Of a DNA stretch of 64,000 bases, positions 39,065 to 59,028 are shown piece by piece. The position numbers were made by a program, and so were the translations under genes. Numbering within the stretch: position 1 is the first letter of the stretch; each line of letters opens with the position of its first letter. The DNA is from Glandiceps talaboti (taxonomy: Eukaryota; Hemichordata; Enteropneusta; Spengelidae), in contig NC_135562.1 in NCBI RefSeq assembly GCF_964340395.1, forward strand, positions 10,111,634 to 10,175,633. Direction: 5' to 3'. The notes below the pieces were generated by a model. It ran no database searches, was not told where the DNA came from, and saw only the letters and a program-made list of their open reading frames with translations.

Positions 39065-41800
39065 GCTACTGTACAACAAAATTATCTAAATAGAAATCAT
39101 AGATGAACGAGTACATTCATTTAATTTGTGACATCCATGACAACTTCATCATTGTGGATACAAAATACTGAAAACTGAACCAATTCTCATAACTAGAATT
39201 CTGAAAGCATTAGGAAAAAAAACTTTTTACAGAAAATATTGTGTGACACTGGACAAATAACATGATTGGTGCAGACCTTTGACAGTGAGATGCAAATTTT
39301 TAACAAAAGGAAAGTCTGATCAATATATTTGTATTATGATGAAAAATTTCATAAAGAGTTTAATCTAATCAGTGTACTCTTATCATGAGTGATGTAGCTT
39401 TGCCATTTGTAAACTTGTCACAAAGATGATATTTGCCTTACAACTGCACTAGCTGCAACTTGAACATTTCTTTGAATCAATTTTGTTAAGATATAATGAC
39501 TTTATCATTTGTAAACTTGTCACAAAGATGATACTTGCCTTAAAGCTGCCTCTGGCTACATCTTGAATATTTCTTTTAATCTGTTTTCTTAGATATAAAT
39601 GACTTGACCATTTGTAAACTTGTCACAAAGATGATACTTGCCTTACAGCTGCACTAGCTGCAACTTGAACAATTCTTTGAACCTGTTTTGTTAGATACAA
39701 ATGACTTTATCATAATATCATACACCCTGCACAGTATTTATTCATCTGTAGGTAAAACTATTTGTGTAGCAGTACACATAATAGGGTGCAATATATCTGA
39801 TCAAACCCCCCCCCCCCCCCAATGAATCACAATTTCAACTTATTAGCATACCACTTAAAGATAAAATTGACCTCTAATTAACATGTACAATGTCTAATAA
39901 TTTTCCTTGAATACATTGTTGGTTGTCTGTGAATATTCATAAAGTGAAGTCAATCTTTGGTAATCAATAATATCACGACTTCACAAAGACTACTTTCAAA
40001 CATGTTACAACGAGAAATCTGACTTTGATCATAAACAGTATCAGGAGATCCAAACCTGCCATAATGAGAAGTCTGGTACTTATCAATACACATTCGTAAA
40101 ATAGCTACTTAAGTTTACTCAGTTCAGTCATAAGCCAGGAGAAGTCTTTATAGGAATTCACAACTTGTCACAAAGGCGAATCTTGCTTTAATGAAACATG
40201 TACTCCTACACAGTCAATGGGTTCTAAACTTGTCACAAAGATTAGTCTTGCTTTAATGATATATACACTCCTAAAAAGTGTAGGTGTTTTAAACTTGTCA
40301 CAAAGGTGAGTCTTGCATTAATGATAGATACACTCCTAAAAAGTCTAGGTGTTCTAAACTTGTCACAAAGGCAAGTCTTGCTTTAAAGTAATGATAGATA
40401 CACTCCTAAAAAGTCTAGGTGTTCTAAACTTGTCACAAAGGTGAGTCTTGCTTTCATGAAACATACACTCCTACAAAGTCAAGGAGTTCTAAACTTGTCA
40501 CAAAGGTGAGTCTTGCTTTAATGAAACATGCACTCCTACAAAGTCATTGGGTGCTAAACTTGTCACAAAGATCAGTCTTGCTTTATGATAAATACAAAAG
40601 TACCAGTAGCTCCAGACTTGACACAGAAAAATCTGGCTTTAATCAATACACCTTAAAAAAATAATGGCTTCAGTTTACTTAATTCAGTTGTAAACTATAA
40701 ACAAAGATAAGTCTTAATGAGAAAATAATACATGTAATACAAAGAGTTTAGCCCACGAGACAAGTCTCCCCACAATGCTCAATACACAGGAACTTATAGT
40801 TTGAAACTTGTCACCCAAAGAAGTCTGGATAATTAATATAGTATATCAGGAGTTGCCAACTTGACACAAAGAAAAGTTTTGCTCTTATCAATGCACCTTA
40901 TCATAAGAATGGCTTTTGTTTACTCAGTTGTAAACAAGACACAGTGAAGAGACAGTAATACCAAACACGAATCTTGACTGCATTCGATACACTAGTACAA
41001 GGAGTAAGAAATATGACATAGAGAGAAATCTTGACTTGGATAATATAATACAGTAACTAGGAATTTCAAACTTGACACAAAGATGAGTCTTGGTTCCATT
41101 CAATATACTAGTACAAAGAGAAAGAAACATGACACAAAGAGAAAACTTGGCTTGGATAATATAATACAGTAATACTAGGAATTTCAAACTTGACACAAAG
41201 ATGAGTCTTGGTTCCATTCGATACACTAGTACAAGCAGTAAGAAACATGACACAAAGTTAAATCTTGGCTTTGGTAATACAGTACCAGTAATATCAGGAA
41301 TTTCAAGGGCTTCACTCCTTATCATGACAAAAGAACTGCTTCAATTATTCAATTCACTTGCAAAGATATATCTTACTTTGATAATATAATAAATGTCAAG
41401 AATTTGGCCTAAGAGATGAGCTTCCCGTAATGATACGTTCACTGATACTAGGAGTGTGAAACTTTTTTTAAAGAGAATCTTAGCTTTCATAATTCATATA
41501 GTATATCAGAGTTTCTTCCTCTTATCAATAAGCCTTATCAGAAGAACTGCTTTAGTGTACTCTGTTGTACACTAAACACAAAGAAAAGTCTTGATCCAAT
41601 TAACATATACTTGAGATGTGTTTATCAACTTGTTGACAATATTGTCCTTGGTAAGTTGGTTGTCCCCAATGGTATGTACAACACAGATAGATATACTGAG
41701 TGTTTTTAGAAGTAATGTTTGGTGCAACAACACTTAATTTATACAGAGAATGCATTTACATCTCACATTTGATGCACTCACATGGTTAAACAGTGTTTTT
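39065..41800. repeat. Degenerate minisatellite region downstream of RAE1
   Basis: There is no gene here. The core AAACTTGTCACAAAGATGAG recurs many times with variable spacers. Between 39400 and 39700 the unit is about 110 bases with GCTGCACTAGCTGCAACTTG. Between 40150 and 40610 it is about 60-75 bases with ACTCCTACAAAGTC. Between 40970 and 41290 it is about 125 bases with TACACTAGTACAAG and GGAATTTCAAACTTGACAC. Since RAE1 ends at 41996 on the minus strand, part of this may be its 3' UTR. An AATAAA on the minus strand at about 39748 is one possible end. Confidence 0.75.
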
Positions 41801-41807
41801 AGAAATG

Positions 41808-41973
41808 TTGTTTGATGCCAAACACTGCAGTTATATGGTGGGCGTAGTTAGGAAGTGGTGTTTGATGCACAAACACTGCAGTAATATGGAGGGTGTAGAT
41901 AGGAAGTGGTGTTTGATGCTCAGCCGCTGCAGTTATACAGAGGGTGTAGATAGGAAGTGGTGTTTGATGCACA
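41808..41973. repeat. 51-bp tandem repeat, probable RAE1 3' UTR
   Basis: Slightly more than three copies of a 51-base unit (TGTTTGATGCACAAACACTG and onward) directly follow the RAE1 stop codon in the sense of transcription. A more diverged copy is visible near 41715. Because 51 is a multiple of three, the opposite strand keeps an open frame with a 17-residue repeat, but nothing else supports coding. Confidence 0.8.
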
Positions 41974-41995
41974 AAATTTCATCTTCTTCCCATTT

Positions 41996-49350
<7,355 letters not shown>

Positions 49351-49729
49351 CTTGATAGGCTTCTATGATAATTGAGAAAACTAGAAAATATTTTTTTTAA
49401 ATGTCAAATTTGGATGAATACAATAGAAAATCAGAGATGGCAAGTTTATGGAAAACTGGTACATCACATTGTGTCATTGTAATCTTGTTATAACAAATTT
49501 TATAGATATATTCAAAGTTTGAAGCATATTTGCAACCATAGTACTGTCGACATTAGGTATACTGTAGACATGTATAAGTCCCTGTGTTGTACCATGTGTT
49601 TCTATCTCCATGGTTCTACCAAATCAACTATTCAAGCTTGCAGACAGAGTTATACATAATAAAATATTTTAACTTGCAGACAGTATTACAATACATATTT
49701 AATTTTTTTCTGCAATCATAATGTAGCCT

Positions 49730-50112
49730 GTTTACATCGCCATCTGTCATTTTGCTCCGCTGTCTAACCACTTGTATTGATAGGAACTGCAAACGATTAA
49801 TTTAGCCACACCCCCAGTGATCATTACAACCATGCCTATATGTAAATGTGTACATAATATTTGCTAAATGTAAATTCTGTCACTCTTGTGCTCATCTCAA
49901 CAGGGCATATTTACATATTGACTTCATTTGAACAGTCAATAAGGCTGATGTACATTATCACTCCCCATTGTGACCAATCAGTTTTGAAAGCAATTTTTCC
50001 AAACCAATCAGATTTGAGCATATGATTTTCAAACCACATTCATCGTTTGCTGTTTATAGCATCACAAGCAGTCAGTGAGACAGCGAAGTAACATCACAGA
50101 TATAATGTAAAC
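49730..50112. mobile_element. MITE-like element in RAE1 intron 1
   Basis: Imperfect terminal inverted repeats of about 75 bases run inward from TTTACAT at 49731 and ATGTAAA at 50105-50111. They share CGCTGTCT, CTTGT and GCAAACGAT blocks in inverted order. The interior of about 230 bases has no open frame, and there are no clear target-site copies. Confidence 0.6.
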
Positions 50113-51321
50113 CATTCTCATAAGCCAGAGCCCATAAATCTGTTGATGCAACGTACCTCAGACGGGTACATTTTGGACGGTGCTGTTAAGAGGCATGCGG
50201 TTTATAACGACAGATATGCATAGTCTAATCAGAATGCCACTTTTTCTATTAATTTTGGGATATGTTTAAAGTTTGCAGTCATATTCATTCTCTCAACTTG
50301 CATGGCAATTTGTAGCTCTGGATGTATATGCTATTATTAAAGATGTGTCGAACTTCGTAGCATACATCTAGAGCTAGGCAGTTTGTAATACATCTACTAA
50401 ATTATTAAAACTTGTATGTACAGAGTAGTTCAAGTTTTAATATTGTCTGTTGTGCATTGAGAATACTCATACACAGGCATGACTAGACTGTGAGGTACGT
50501 TGTGTTGTTCAGCCTATAGGCTTTTTTCGAGGTAGGCTGATAGCATGGCACGAATGTTGTATCTTTCCACTTGCAGACTAGCATGACGGTTATTCAATAT
50601 AAGCTATATTTAAAATAATTCAATTAAAGTAATTGAGATTTTCAAATGAGAATATACATGAAAATTTAAAGCAGTACGAAATATGACATATTGTATTGCA
50701 TTTGGAACTTGAACTTGAATTAACTGAGCAGAATATTTACATGTGTATTGTGGAACAGCACAATTTATTTCATTTTATCAATATTAATATTACAACATTT
50801 CTAATGCTGCTGTGATACACTATAAAACATGGTATTACAAACAAAATTGTCTAGATGTAGCAGTCATTACATGCTACATGGGGGTGGGGGGGGGGTTGCA
50901 TTATGATTAAGAAAGTTAAATATGACATTAAAAAACTGAAAGTTACTTCTATTAGTCTATTTTAAATGTATTACAATACTAATTCAACGCTTGGAGGTAA
51001 AGTTTGTTGATTCGAGAGTATCAGAAATAGCCGTATTTCTTCAAACATGTTAGATATCGAAGCATGCAAAGGTGTGAACTGCTTTTTATATAGCATTGCG
51101 CAATGTAAATAACGATCTTCACACTTCACTATTTTTTGCCAAGTTTCGAGCCCGCCAACTACCACGTATCTCTCGATAACCTTTTTGCATTCATTAGCGG
51201 GCTAGTCAACATTACCATGTCAAAAGCATGAGAAACTTGAGGCCGTGATTTCATTTTACCTATACATCAGAAAAATAAACAGTATTTAAAACAATATTGC
51301 GAGCAAATGTAATCGCCATAC

Positions 51322-51400
51322 CTTCTTCACGACTCCTTGCAGGTCAGATTGATTCCTCGAATGACAAACTTTGTATGAATGATGTGTACTTTTTCTGATA
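51322..51400 (-). other. Probable non-coding first exon of RAE1
   Basis: GTGAAGAAG/GTATGGCG on the minus strand is a plausible donor at 51321. The next acceptor, TTTTCTAG, lies at 49381 just upstream of the RAE1 start codon. The upper limit of this exon is not known. It is inferred from splice motifs and gene position only. Confidence 0.45.
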
Positions 51401-51640
51401 ACTTATTCGAACACCAATAGCTTTTCAAAAAAGTACATCCTGAATATCTAGATAATAAAAAGATCACTAAAAACTAAATCAATAATTATAATCAATTTTA
51501 AAATACAAATAAGATCGATTTTTCGATTTGAGGATTGAAAATTTACCGACTTTTATATTAGAAAAGCATTGCTAAAAATATTAGGTTTTGGGTCAAAGGT
51601 CAACCACATGGGCTTTCTCGTCTCGTTGCATCAGAACGAA
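51400..51640. promoter_or_regulatory. Shared head-to-head promoter region of RAE1 and EIF2S1
   Basis: The two genes diverge from this interval, and their inferred first exons are only about 250-400 bases apart. It contains a direct repeat GGGTCA-A-AGGTCA at 51590-51602 (DR1 type, the class bound by HNF4/RXR-like receptors). No TATA box at a convincing distance was seen. Bidirectional activity is inferred from the layout. Confidence 0.5.
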
Positions 51641-51723
51641 ACCAGACCGAACCTGATCCTCCCAGATTTCACTGTTCTGTGCCACTATTTATAGTTATTA
51701 CTAAGAGTGAATTGTGTATTCAG
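51640..51723 (+). other. Probable non-coding first exon of EIF2S1
   Basis: TGTATTCAG/GTAAGAC forms a strong donor at 51723. It would join the acceptor TTTTCACAG at 52676, which is preceded by a perfect TACTAAC branch site at 52642-52648. The joined leader then reads GTTTGGTGAAGTAAACAAGCC before the ATG. The exact 5' end is unknown. Confidence 0.55.
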
Positions 51724-52703
51724 GTAAGACATGTTTTATTTTGTCACGCTTTGGTACTCCAATGGCTACAATAGCCCAAAAAATTATGATTTGACGAAGT
51801 TTTTGACAGCACCATGTTAGATAATGAATGAGTGTACTGTGTGTACTATGCTTCACTGGAAACTGTGTATATCATGGATGTACTGTTGTACACATACACA
51901 ACAAGTTAGGGCCACATTTTCTTTTCGCTAATTCTTGAAGGTACCAAATCAAAATGGAATTCTTTGATTTTAAAAATACAGCCCAATATAGTGTATATTT
52001 CATATTCGAATACTGTTTGTCTCTGTTAAAATTACTCATTTTCTGCCCAGAAATCAATATTTTGTATAATATTCTACAGAGTGCAATTAGTATATAAGTA
52101 CAGTATTTGGTAAGAATATAGAACAGTGGACTAAGTAAGTAATAAATATACATTTGTATTCACCTGTTTACTGATTAGGGATGAGAATAGGGTAGCTAGA
52201 GTTTAATATGTATATAAATTATCCTGATTTCTACTTTTTGTGGTACCTTCAAGTTCAATAACTTGACACAGTTCTACAGTAATTTTGATTATATAGATAC
52301 AATGAATGTACTCCGAAACACTCCCAGGATTTTGTAAAATCACCAACAGAGGACTTACATTGTATAATTCCATGAAGGATATACGCACACCACACAGACA
52401 TATAGTATAACACATTACATGTTACAATTGGTACATACATTATATATTCTACAACACATAAACTAAAGTTAAAGTTACTCCAACATACATTACACCCGTT
52501 ATATACTGAAGACTGTCTGGAATATTGCAACTTTTTCCAGTAGCCAAACTATCTAGATGAGTAGTTAATTTCACAATACCTGATATTAGCATGATGAAAT
52601 AGCTTGCAATTTGCAAGTAAATATAGAACATGCATAGATCATACTAACTTTGTCAGCCATTTTCATATTTTCACAGGTTTGGTGAAGTAAACAAGCCTTC
52701 AAG

Positions 52704-53687
52704 ATGCCTCTGTCGTGTCGTTTCTATGAACATAAGTTTCCTGAGAAGGAAGATGTCGTCATGGTCAATGTTCGTTCCATTGCTGAGATGGGAGCATATG
52801 TACATTTACTGGAGTATAATAACATTGAAGGAATGATACTGCTTAGCGAGTTGTCAAGGAGACGTATTCGTTCTATAAATAAACTGATCCGTGTTGGACG
52901 AAGTGAATGTGTAGTTGTTATAAGAGTGGACAAAGACAAAGGTAAGCACAGAAATATGATGTTTTTGGACAAGAATAAAAGAACTCTGACTTCCAATTGG
53001 AAGTTCTAATGAATATAATATCAGTGTTTTACTAACCAAGGCCAAGGGTAGTAAGTTACTTAGTAGCTAGGTAAAATCTACTTGAGTTCCCCAGTCATTT
53101 TACCAGAGTTTCCAGATCTGTGTTTTCGCTGAGGGAAGTAAATGGGTAAAGTCTACCCTGGATTCTCCTGTCATTTTACCAGGATTTCTTAACAGTGTTT
53201 TTGTTAAGGATAGTACGGTAAGTGGAAATTTTACGTAGACATCCCACCAAAACTATGCTTATTGGTGATATCAAACAAATATCCTTAGCTCCCACACTTG
53301 CACTCAAAGGGTTCTGTCATCATTATAGTTGTTTATTTCGTAAAAAATGTGTTGATATTACTGTAAATGTGTAAATTTTTCGTTGAAGGCTTATTTTCAC
53401 TTATTTTGTTGGAAAAATTAAAAATAAGTTGACTAAATTTCCTTTTTGAACACTATGTACCAGTCTGGCAATCAGTAAAATTTACTCTTTGGAAACTACA
53501 TGTAGATGAAGTCTGTAATATTGCAAAAATATTTCCAGTAGCAAAACTTTCTACAAATGTAGGTTTATAGTATTTTGTACACATGTACATACAAAATATA
53601 CATGGAGGACAATGACATGGTTATTTGCATGTATACATTAATGTTTTCAGTATTGCACTGTCGTGCCAATACTAGTATATGCGCGTA

Positions 53688-53763
<76 letters not shown>

Positions 53764-56700
53764 GACAAACACACACGCACACACACACACACACACACAC
53801 ATTTATAAACACACTATTGCATCAGTACAATAAGGTTGTATCTACTATACAATTGTATACTACCTTATGGCCGTGACGTAATGACAAAATGATGCAAGTA
53901 ATCACTAATTCAATCATATGTAATGATATATATTACCCTTACTTGCATTTCATTACAATATCACAGGTTATATTGATTTGTCAAAAAGAAGAGTGTCTAC
54001 AGAAGAAATTGCAAAATGTGAAGAAAAATATAGCAAAGCTAAAGCAGTAAGTATGGCGTGTGGTTAGATGTATGTACGGTAATAACTATTAATAACTCTC
54101 ACTTCATTTCAAATTGATATCTTTCTAAATTAGTATATATGTTGATAATTGAAACTGGTCAATGTCAAACAATTGTATGATCTTGAAGCAGCATTACATT
54201 AGCAAACATGACCTTGAAATGGGGAATGCCACACCAGAAAATAAAGACATTCATAAAATATGGCTTCTGGACATTGCATTATGGGAGTCAGCAGAAATGA
54301 TATATTCATAGTTGCACACTGAATATTCATGAGTTGCAGACAGTATTACAATACATATTTGGGAGCGTATTTCCTTCATTTAGACGTAAGGTAAGGATTT
54401 GTCACCAGGAGTCTAGCAAATTGTAGCACTAAGGCCCCTTAGGGCACTTGGATTTTCCATGGCTGACCCCCCAAAAAATAATGGGAAACAATATCTAAAT
54501 CTTTACAGACATGATATAAATACTGAATGTGATAATCCTGTAAATCATGTTTGTCCTTCTTTGTGACATTTCAGGTGAACAGTATTCTAAGGCATGTTGG
54601 TGAAATTTTGGAATATGAAAGTGATGAACAGCTGGAAGATCTGTACACAAAAACCGCTTGGTATTTTGACAATAAATATGGCCAGCCTGGTGCTGCATAT
54701 GAAGCCTTCAAACAAGTCGTCAAGTAAGTTTATAGGAACGAAATATGTTTCATGAAAACCAAATCAGAGAACCTCATCAAAGTAATTACAGATGAGTTCA
54801 ATCTGATTAAAATCTGATGTAGTGAATATGGCTCTGTTTCATTTTTACCGCTATGTCTTTCATTTGTTGTTGTTTGTTTTTAATTTTGTTGTTCTGAGAG
54901 AGAGTGCGTACTTCTTACATGTACATCTGACCTCAGGCCACAATTCCCTATAGTAGTCTGAGATCTGCCTGAGTACCATAGGAGTTCATGTTCAAATCCC
55001 ACATGTACATGTAGCCATTCAAGATCTGCCCTACAGTTAACACTCCAAGATTTAAGTTGAAAACAAACATAACCACCAACACAATAACAATAACATCATT
55101 GTCTGCGATCTGCCGTTGCGCTGTGTTGGAACAAAGCTTTCTGAGGTACTGTACCTGTAAGTGTTCAACGTAAGACATGTTCTCATTGGAAGAGGGGTTA
55201 CTCAACACACAGGGTCTTGAACATAATCTCCTACAGTATTCACTACATCAGATTGTGATTAGCCTTAAACATGGACAGATTTGATTATTACGGTAACATG
55301 AAAAGTTTCACTGTTTTAGATGAATATATGACACGTTTAATTGTTTTCTTTCCTGCAGTGACCAAACATTACTGGAGCAATGTAATCTGGATGAACAAAC
55401 ACACTCGGTTTTGCTGGAGAATATAAGAAGACGACTAACACCACAACAAGTGAAAGTTAGAGCAGGTATGACAAACAAACAAACAAACCAAGACAGTGTT
55501 TTGTAGTTCGGAAGTGAAAATCAAATATCTGCTGCACTCTGCAGTTGATAAAAGTGCTCTTGTAGCTCTCTGAGATTAGTTATGATAATGTTAATACATT
55601 TGTAAAGTATGTTAGCTTCAAAGGCATAGTCTCCTTCAGATGTCAGGGAGTCAATTGAAAGTAAAAGTTGGACTAAAATGTAATACAGGTGTATGATAAT
55701 AGAGGTAAAATATTTTTAAAAAGGTGTGAAAAGGTATTGATTGGTATGTGTTACTAGAATACTTTAGACAACTACACCTATCTACAATCAATGACATAGC
55801 CTTTCTGTCAAGTCCTTATTTTTTACAGCAGAAGTAAACTTCCAATAGCATTAGAAGTCATGTGGGGATTTTGCTCTTGCTTTTCCCCTGATGTAATGGA
55901 CATCAACTATTACTGATGTAATGGACAACTGCTGACATCAGACAATGGACGAACAGAACTTGTTGCAACAGGGAAAATAAACAAATGATAACACTTGGCA
56001 CAGCATATAGGAAGTACAGAGACTTGTATTACATTCCATCGTTTGTGATAAGAAGTTTTATGGCCTGTTTACATAGTTCACAAACACAGTTCTAGTTCCC
56101 CTTACATTTCATGTCCACATAAAGATGCCATAAAACTGTACTTATGAAACCATAGTGTGTAATACAAGTCTCTGCTGTTCCAACATGCTGTGCCAAGTGT
56201 TATTCAATTCAGTTGTTTACTTTCCCTGTTTGTAACAGGTTCCGTTTGTCCACGGTCTGATGTCAGCTGTTGTATATTCAAACCTTAAATCAGAAAACAA
56301 TGTCTCGTAGCAATGTTAAATATGATAATCATGTTTTCATTGTGTAGTTCAACCCTCTGATTTGGTTGTAATCCCATGACGACGCTATTGATGTCATGTC
56401 ACAGTAAAAACCCAATAAGAATTTGTGTGTTTCCTAGCCATAGCTTCATTAAAGCAACAGGCCATTAGCAAAATGCCAGGCATGGTAGGGGAAAAGTAAG
56501 AGCAAAATCCCAACACAACTAGATTCTAAGCTATTCATACAAAAATCTAACCAAGCCATAAAGGAAGATGAATAATTATATGAACAGAATCTAGTATCAA
56601 AATAACAAATACTAGTATGATGTCCATGTTTAACATTATATTATAAAAAAAGTGAAAAGTCTGATGAAATCTCTGCTCTGATTTCAGATATTGAAGTAGC

Positions 56701-58453
56701 ATGTTATGGCTATGAAGGGATTGATGCAGTCAAAGCTGCTCTAAGGAAAGGTTTAGAACATTCCACTGAAGAAATGCCAGTCAAGGTATGTAAAACTATG
56801 GTCAATTATCTATTAACAAGCTAACGCAAACACAAAATTCAAACTTATCATTACAGCCTTTTGACCAGTTGTCTGTAATTACACTCACAGTAGGGTGGTG
56901 TCTCTGATAGCAAGTTTTTCTCAAATGTCTGCACATTCAAACTCATTCAGTATTTACACTATATTGATTACAGGGTGATTATATCCACTTAATATTTCCC
57001 AACTTGTATTTTATTGTGTGTATACAAACAAATACCCTCCTGATAGGGGAAGGCCTTGCCAGACAGTAACCTGACTAGTTTCAGGAGTGCATAGATTAAT
57101 ACTAAATATTTTATATTTCCATAGATAAATTTAATAGCACCACCAGTATATGTAGTAACTACAACCACACTAGATCGTACTGAAGGCCTTGCCAGACTTC
57201 AATCAGCCATACAATCAATACGTGATAATATTGAGGACAATGGCGGTGTGTATAATGTTAAAATGGCGGTAAGTAAATTATTCACATTGTAGTATTTCTT
57301 ACTCAGCTTTCCTTGTTGTAAGAGATGTAAGTGACATAGGTTGGACCATGATGATTTCAGGAATAATTAGATATTATTATTCCTTGATATTTTTCTTCGT
57401 TCAGCCAAGAAAAATACCAGTGACCTAAGGGGCCCTTATGAGTCACGAGTAGTGACAACCCTTAGGTCGTGAGTGTTTTCCGGGGAAAGTAATGGCAATT
57501 TTGAGCATGTTGACTAATATTTCGAACATAGCAGAACCTAGACATGCGTTGTCATGGCATAGAACGACCAGTATATCTATTCTATATTTTGTTGAACCTG
57601 GCTAGTGCACGATATATGTTATTTGCCAAATACCGTTCCATATCTTGCTTGGAGAGGGCGTCTTTCCAGCTCACCATTATACTGGAAAAATGGCCTTGAT
57701 TATCTATTTCACATTTTTTCTTGAACTTGGCTAGTGCATGGTATAATCCAATATATGTGCAATCAATTGTTCAGGCACTCTGTTATTAATACTGTACATA
57801 GAAAGTCAGTTCAAGTGTCTACCACCATGTCACAACCAGGTATTTTTAAAACTCAACGCACAATGAACTTCTACTATGAAATAGGATTGGTGAAATGTGA
57901 CAGAAGAAAAAAAACAGACACTCTTTTTTTCTTAGATTTAAACTGGATTTCGGAAGTCTGTACAGTTTTTGAGTTTACCACCAAATTTCATTGTAGCATT
58001 ATGTGGATATTTCTGAATACACCCATCCCAACTTCAGACTGCCATGTTTGAATTCACCCTTGGCTATTTGCATGAAGTCAAAGTTCGTTTGTAGAAATAT
58101 TTTTTGTAAATCATGTAAATTTCTGTCCAAAGACAAAGGTTGTTTCCCCAAGTGAGCACTCACTTCATGCAAATATTGCAGTCAAATTCAGCATAACAGA
58201 AATCGAATGTACATGACACACTCATTGTGGGTCAATGCAAGGTCATACATGACACACTCATTGTGGGTCAATGCAAGGTCAAAGGTCAATACATAATACT
58301 GCTATATTAATGTTCTATTGACAGCCTAAAGTGGTAACAGATATTGAAGAAATAGAACTGGCTAAACATCTTGAGAAATTAGAGCAAGCAAACAAAGAAG
58401 TTGCCGGGGACGATGATGAAGAAGAAGAGATAATAGATGATAATGATGAATAA
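52704..58453 (+). CDS. EIF2S1: EIF2S1, translation initiation factor eIF2 alpha subunit
   Basis: This subunit of the eIF2 ternary complex is the target of the stress kinases of the integrated stress response. Seven coding exons join in frame to 314 residues (human 315): 52704-52941, 53967-54046, 54575-54723, 55359-55465, 56688-56785, 57125-57268 and 58325-58453. The S1-like RNA-binding domain reads [14 protein letters not shown] at the N terminus. The regulatory serine is Ser51 in [12 protein letters not shown], fully conserved. Further landmarks are [69 protein letters not shown] and PKVVTDIEE, ending in an acidic tail. The start has no upstream in-frame rival and matches the family start MPLSCRFY. 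It lies head to head with RAE1 behind a probable non-coding exon. Confidence 0.97.
53691..53800. repeat. (AC)n microsatellite
   Basis: This is an AC dinucleotide run with a few interruptions in the first intron within the EIF2S1 coding region. His-Thr and Cys-Val frames over it are artefacts. Confidence 0.97.
55861..56517. mobile_element. Foldback element in EIF2S1 intron 4
   Basis: The left end (TGTGGGGATTTTGCTCTTGC) is the inverse of the right end near 56485-56517. Inner arms of about 150 bases, 55925-56060 and 56110-56275, share CTGACATCAGAC, AACACTTGGCACAGCAT and AGAGACTTGTATTACA in inverted order. The right arm has about 200 extra bases between inner and outer parts. No open frame is present. 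It is a non-autonomous DNA-type foldback element. Confidence 0.6.
58195..58278. repeat. Short direct repeat in EIF2S1 intron 6
   Basis: Two tandem copies of about 37 bases (ACATGACACACTCATTGTGG and onward, through CAATGCAAGGTCA) lie just before the last exon. Confidence 0.85.
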
Positions 58454-59022
58454 AAAAAAGAAATGACTGATACATACAATTTGAGACATTATCTTTAGCT
58501 ATATTTGTGGACCTTTTTTCATAGTTACTCCAAAACGTTACTTATCTACAATGGAAACATATTAGGGTTAAGATATCCATACAAGGACAAAGTCTTTCCA
58601 TATTAGGGCATATGGAATCCATATTAGGCAATGTTATTTATTTTATCATCATCATCAGTCTATATTTTACAATGTAAGTTGACTTACTAAGGGTGGGTAA
58701 CCATATATGGACATGTTCAGTCCACATTTGGAGAAGTTTGCATGTTGCTGAAAGATTTCTTTCCTTTCTGCATCAGTTACTATTATGGATTTCTTAGCCA
58801 TGTAACAAAGTGTCCACTTAAACCATGTAACAAAGTATCTACTTTCCCTACCACTGTATTGTCTGATCCAGGTTAGGGAACAGTGCCCCCAATGTCAAAC
58901 AGTGTCTCAATAACTAAATTAGGTTAGATACAGTATAGTAATGCCCATCACACCATTGTCTAAATATTAAATTCAAATTTATTTCGAGTATTTGTGATTT
59001 AATTACTGTACATCATGATATA

Positions 59023-59028
59023 AATAAA
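59023..59028 (+). terminator. EIF2S1 poly(A) signal
   Basis: An AATAAA hexamer lies about 570 bases after the EIF2S1 stop codon. A second AATAAA at 59808-59813 could give a longer 3' UTR. The interval 59050-59850 otherwise contains a short GT run, a G-run and no recognisable gene. Confidence 0.5.
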
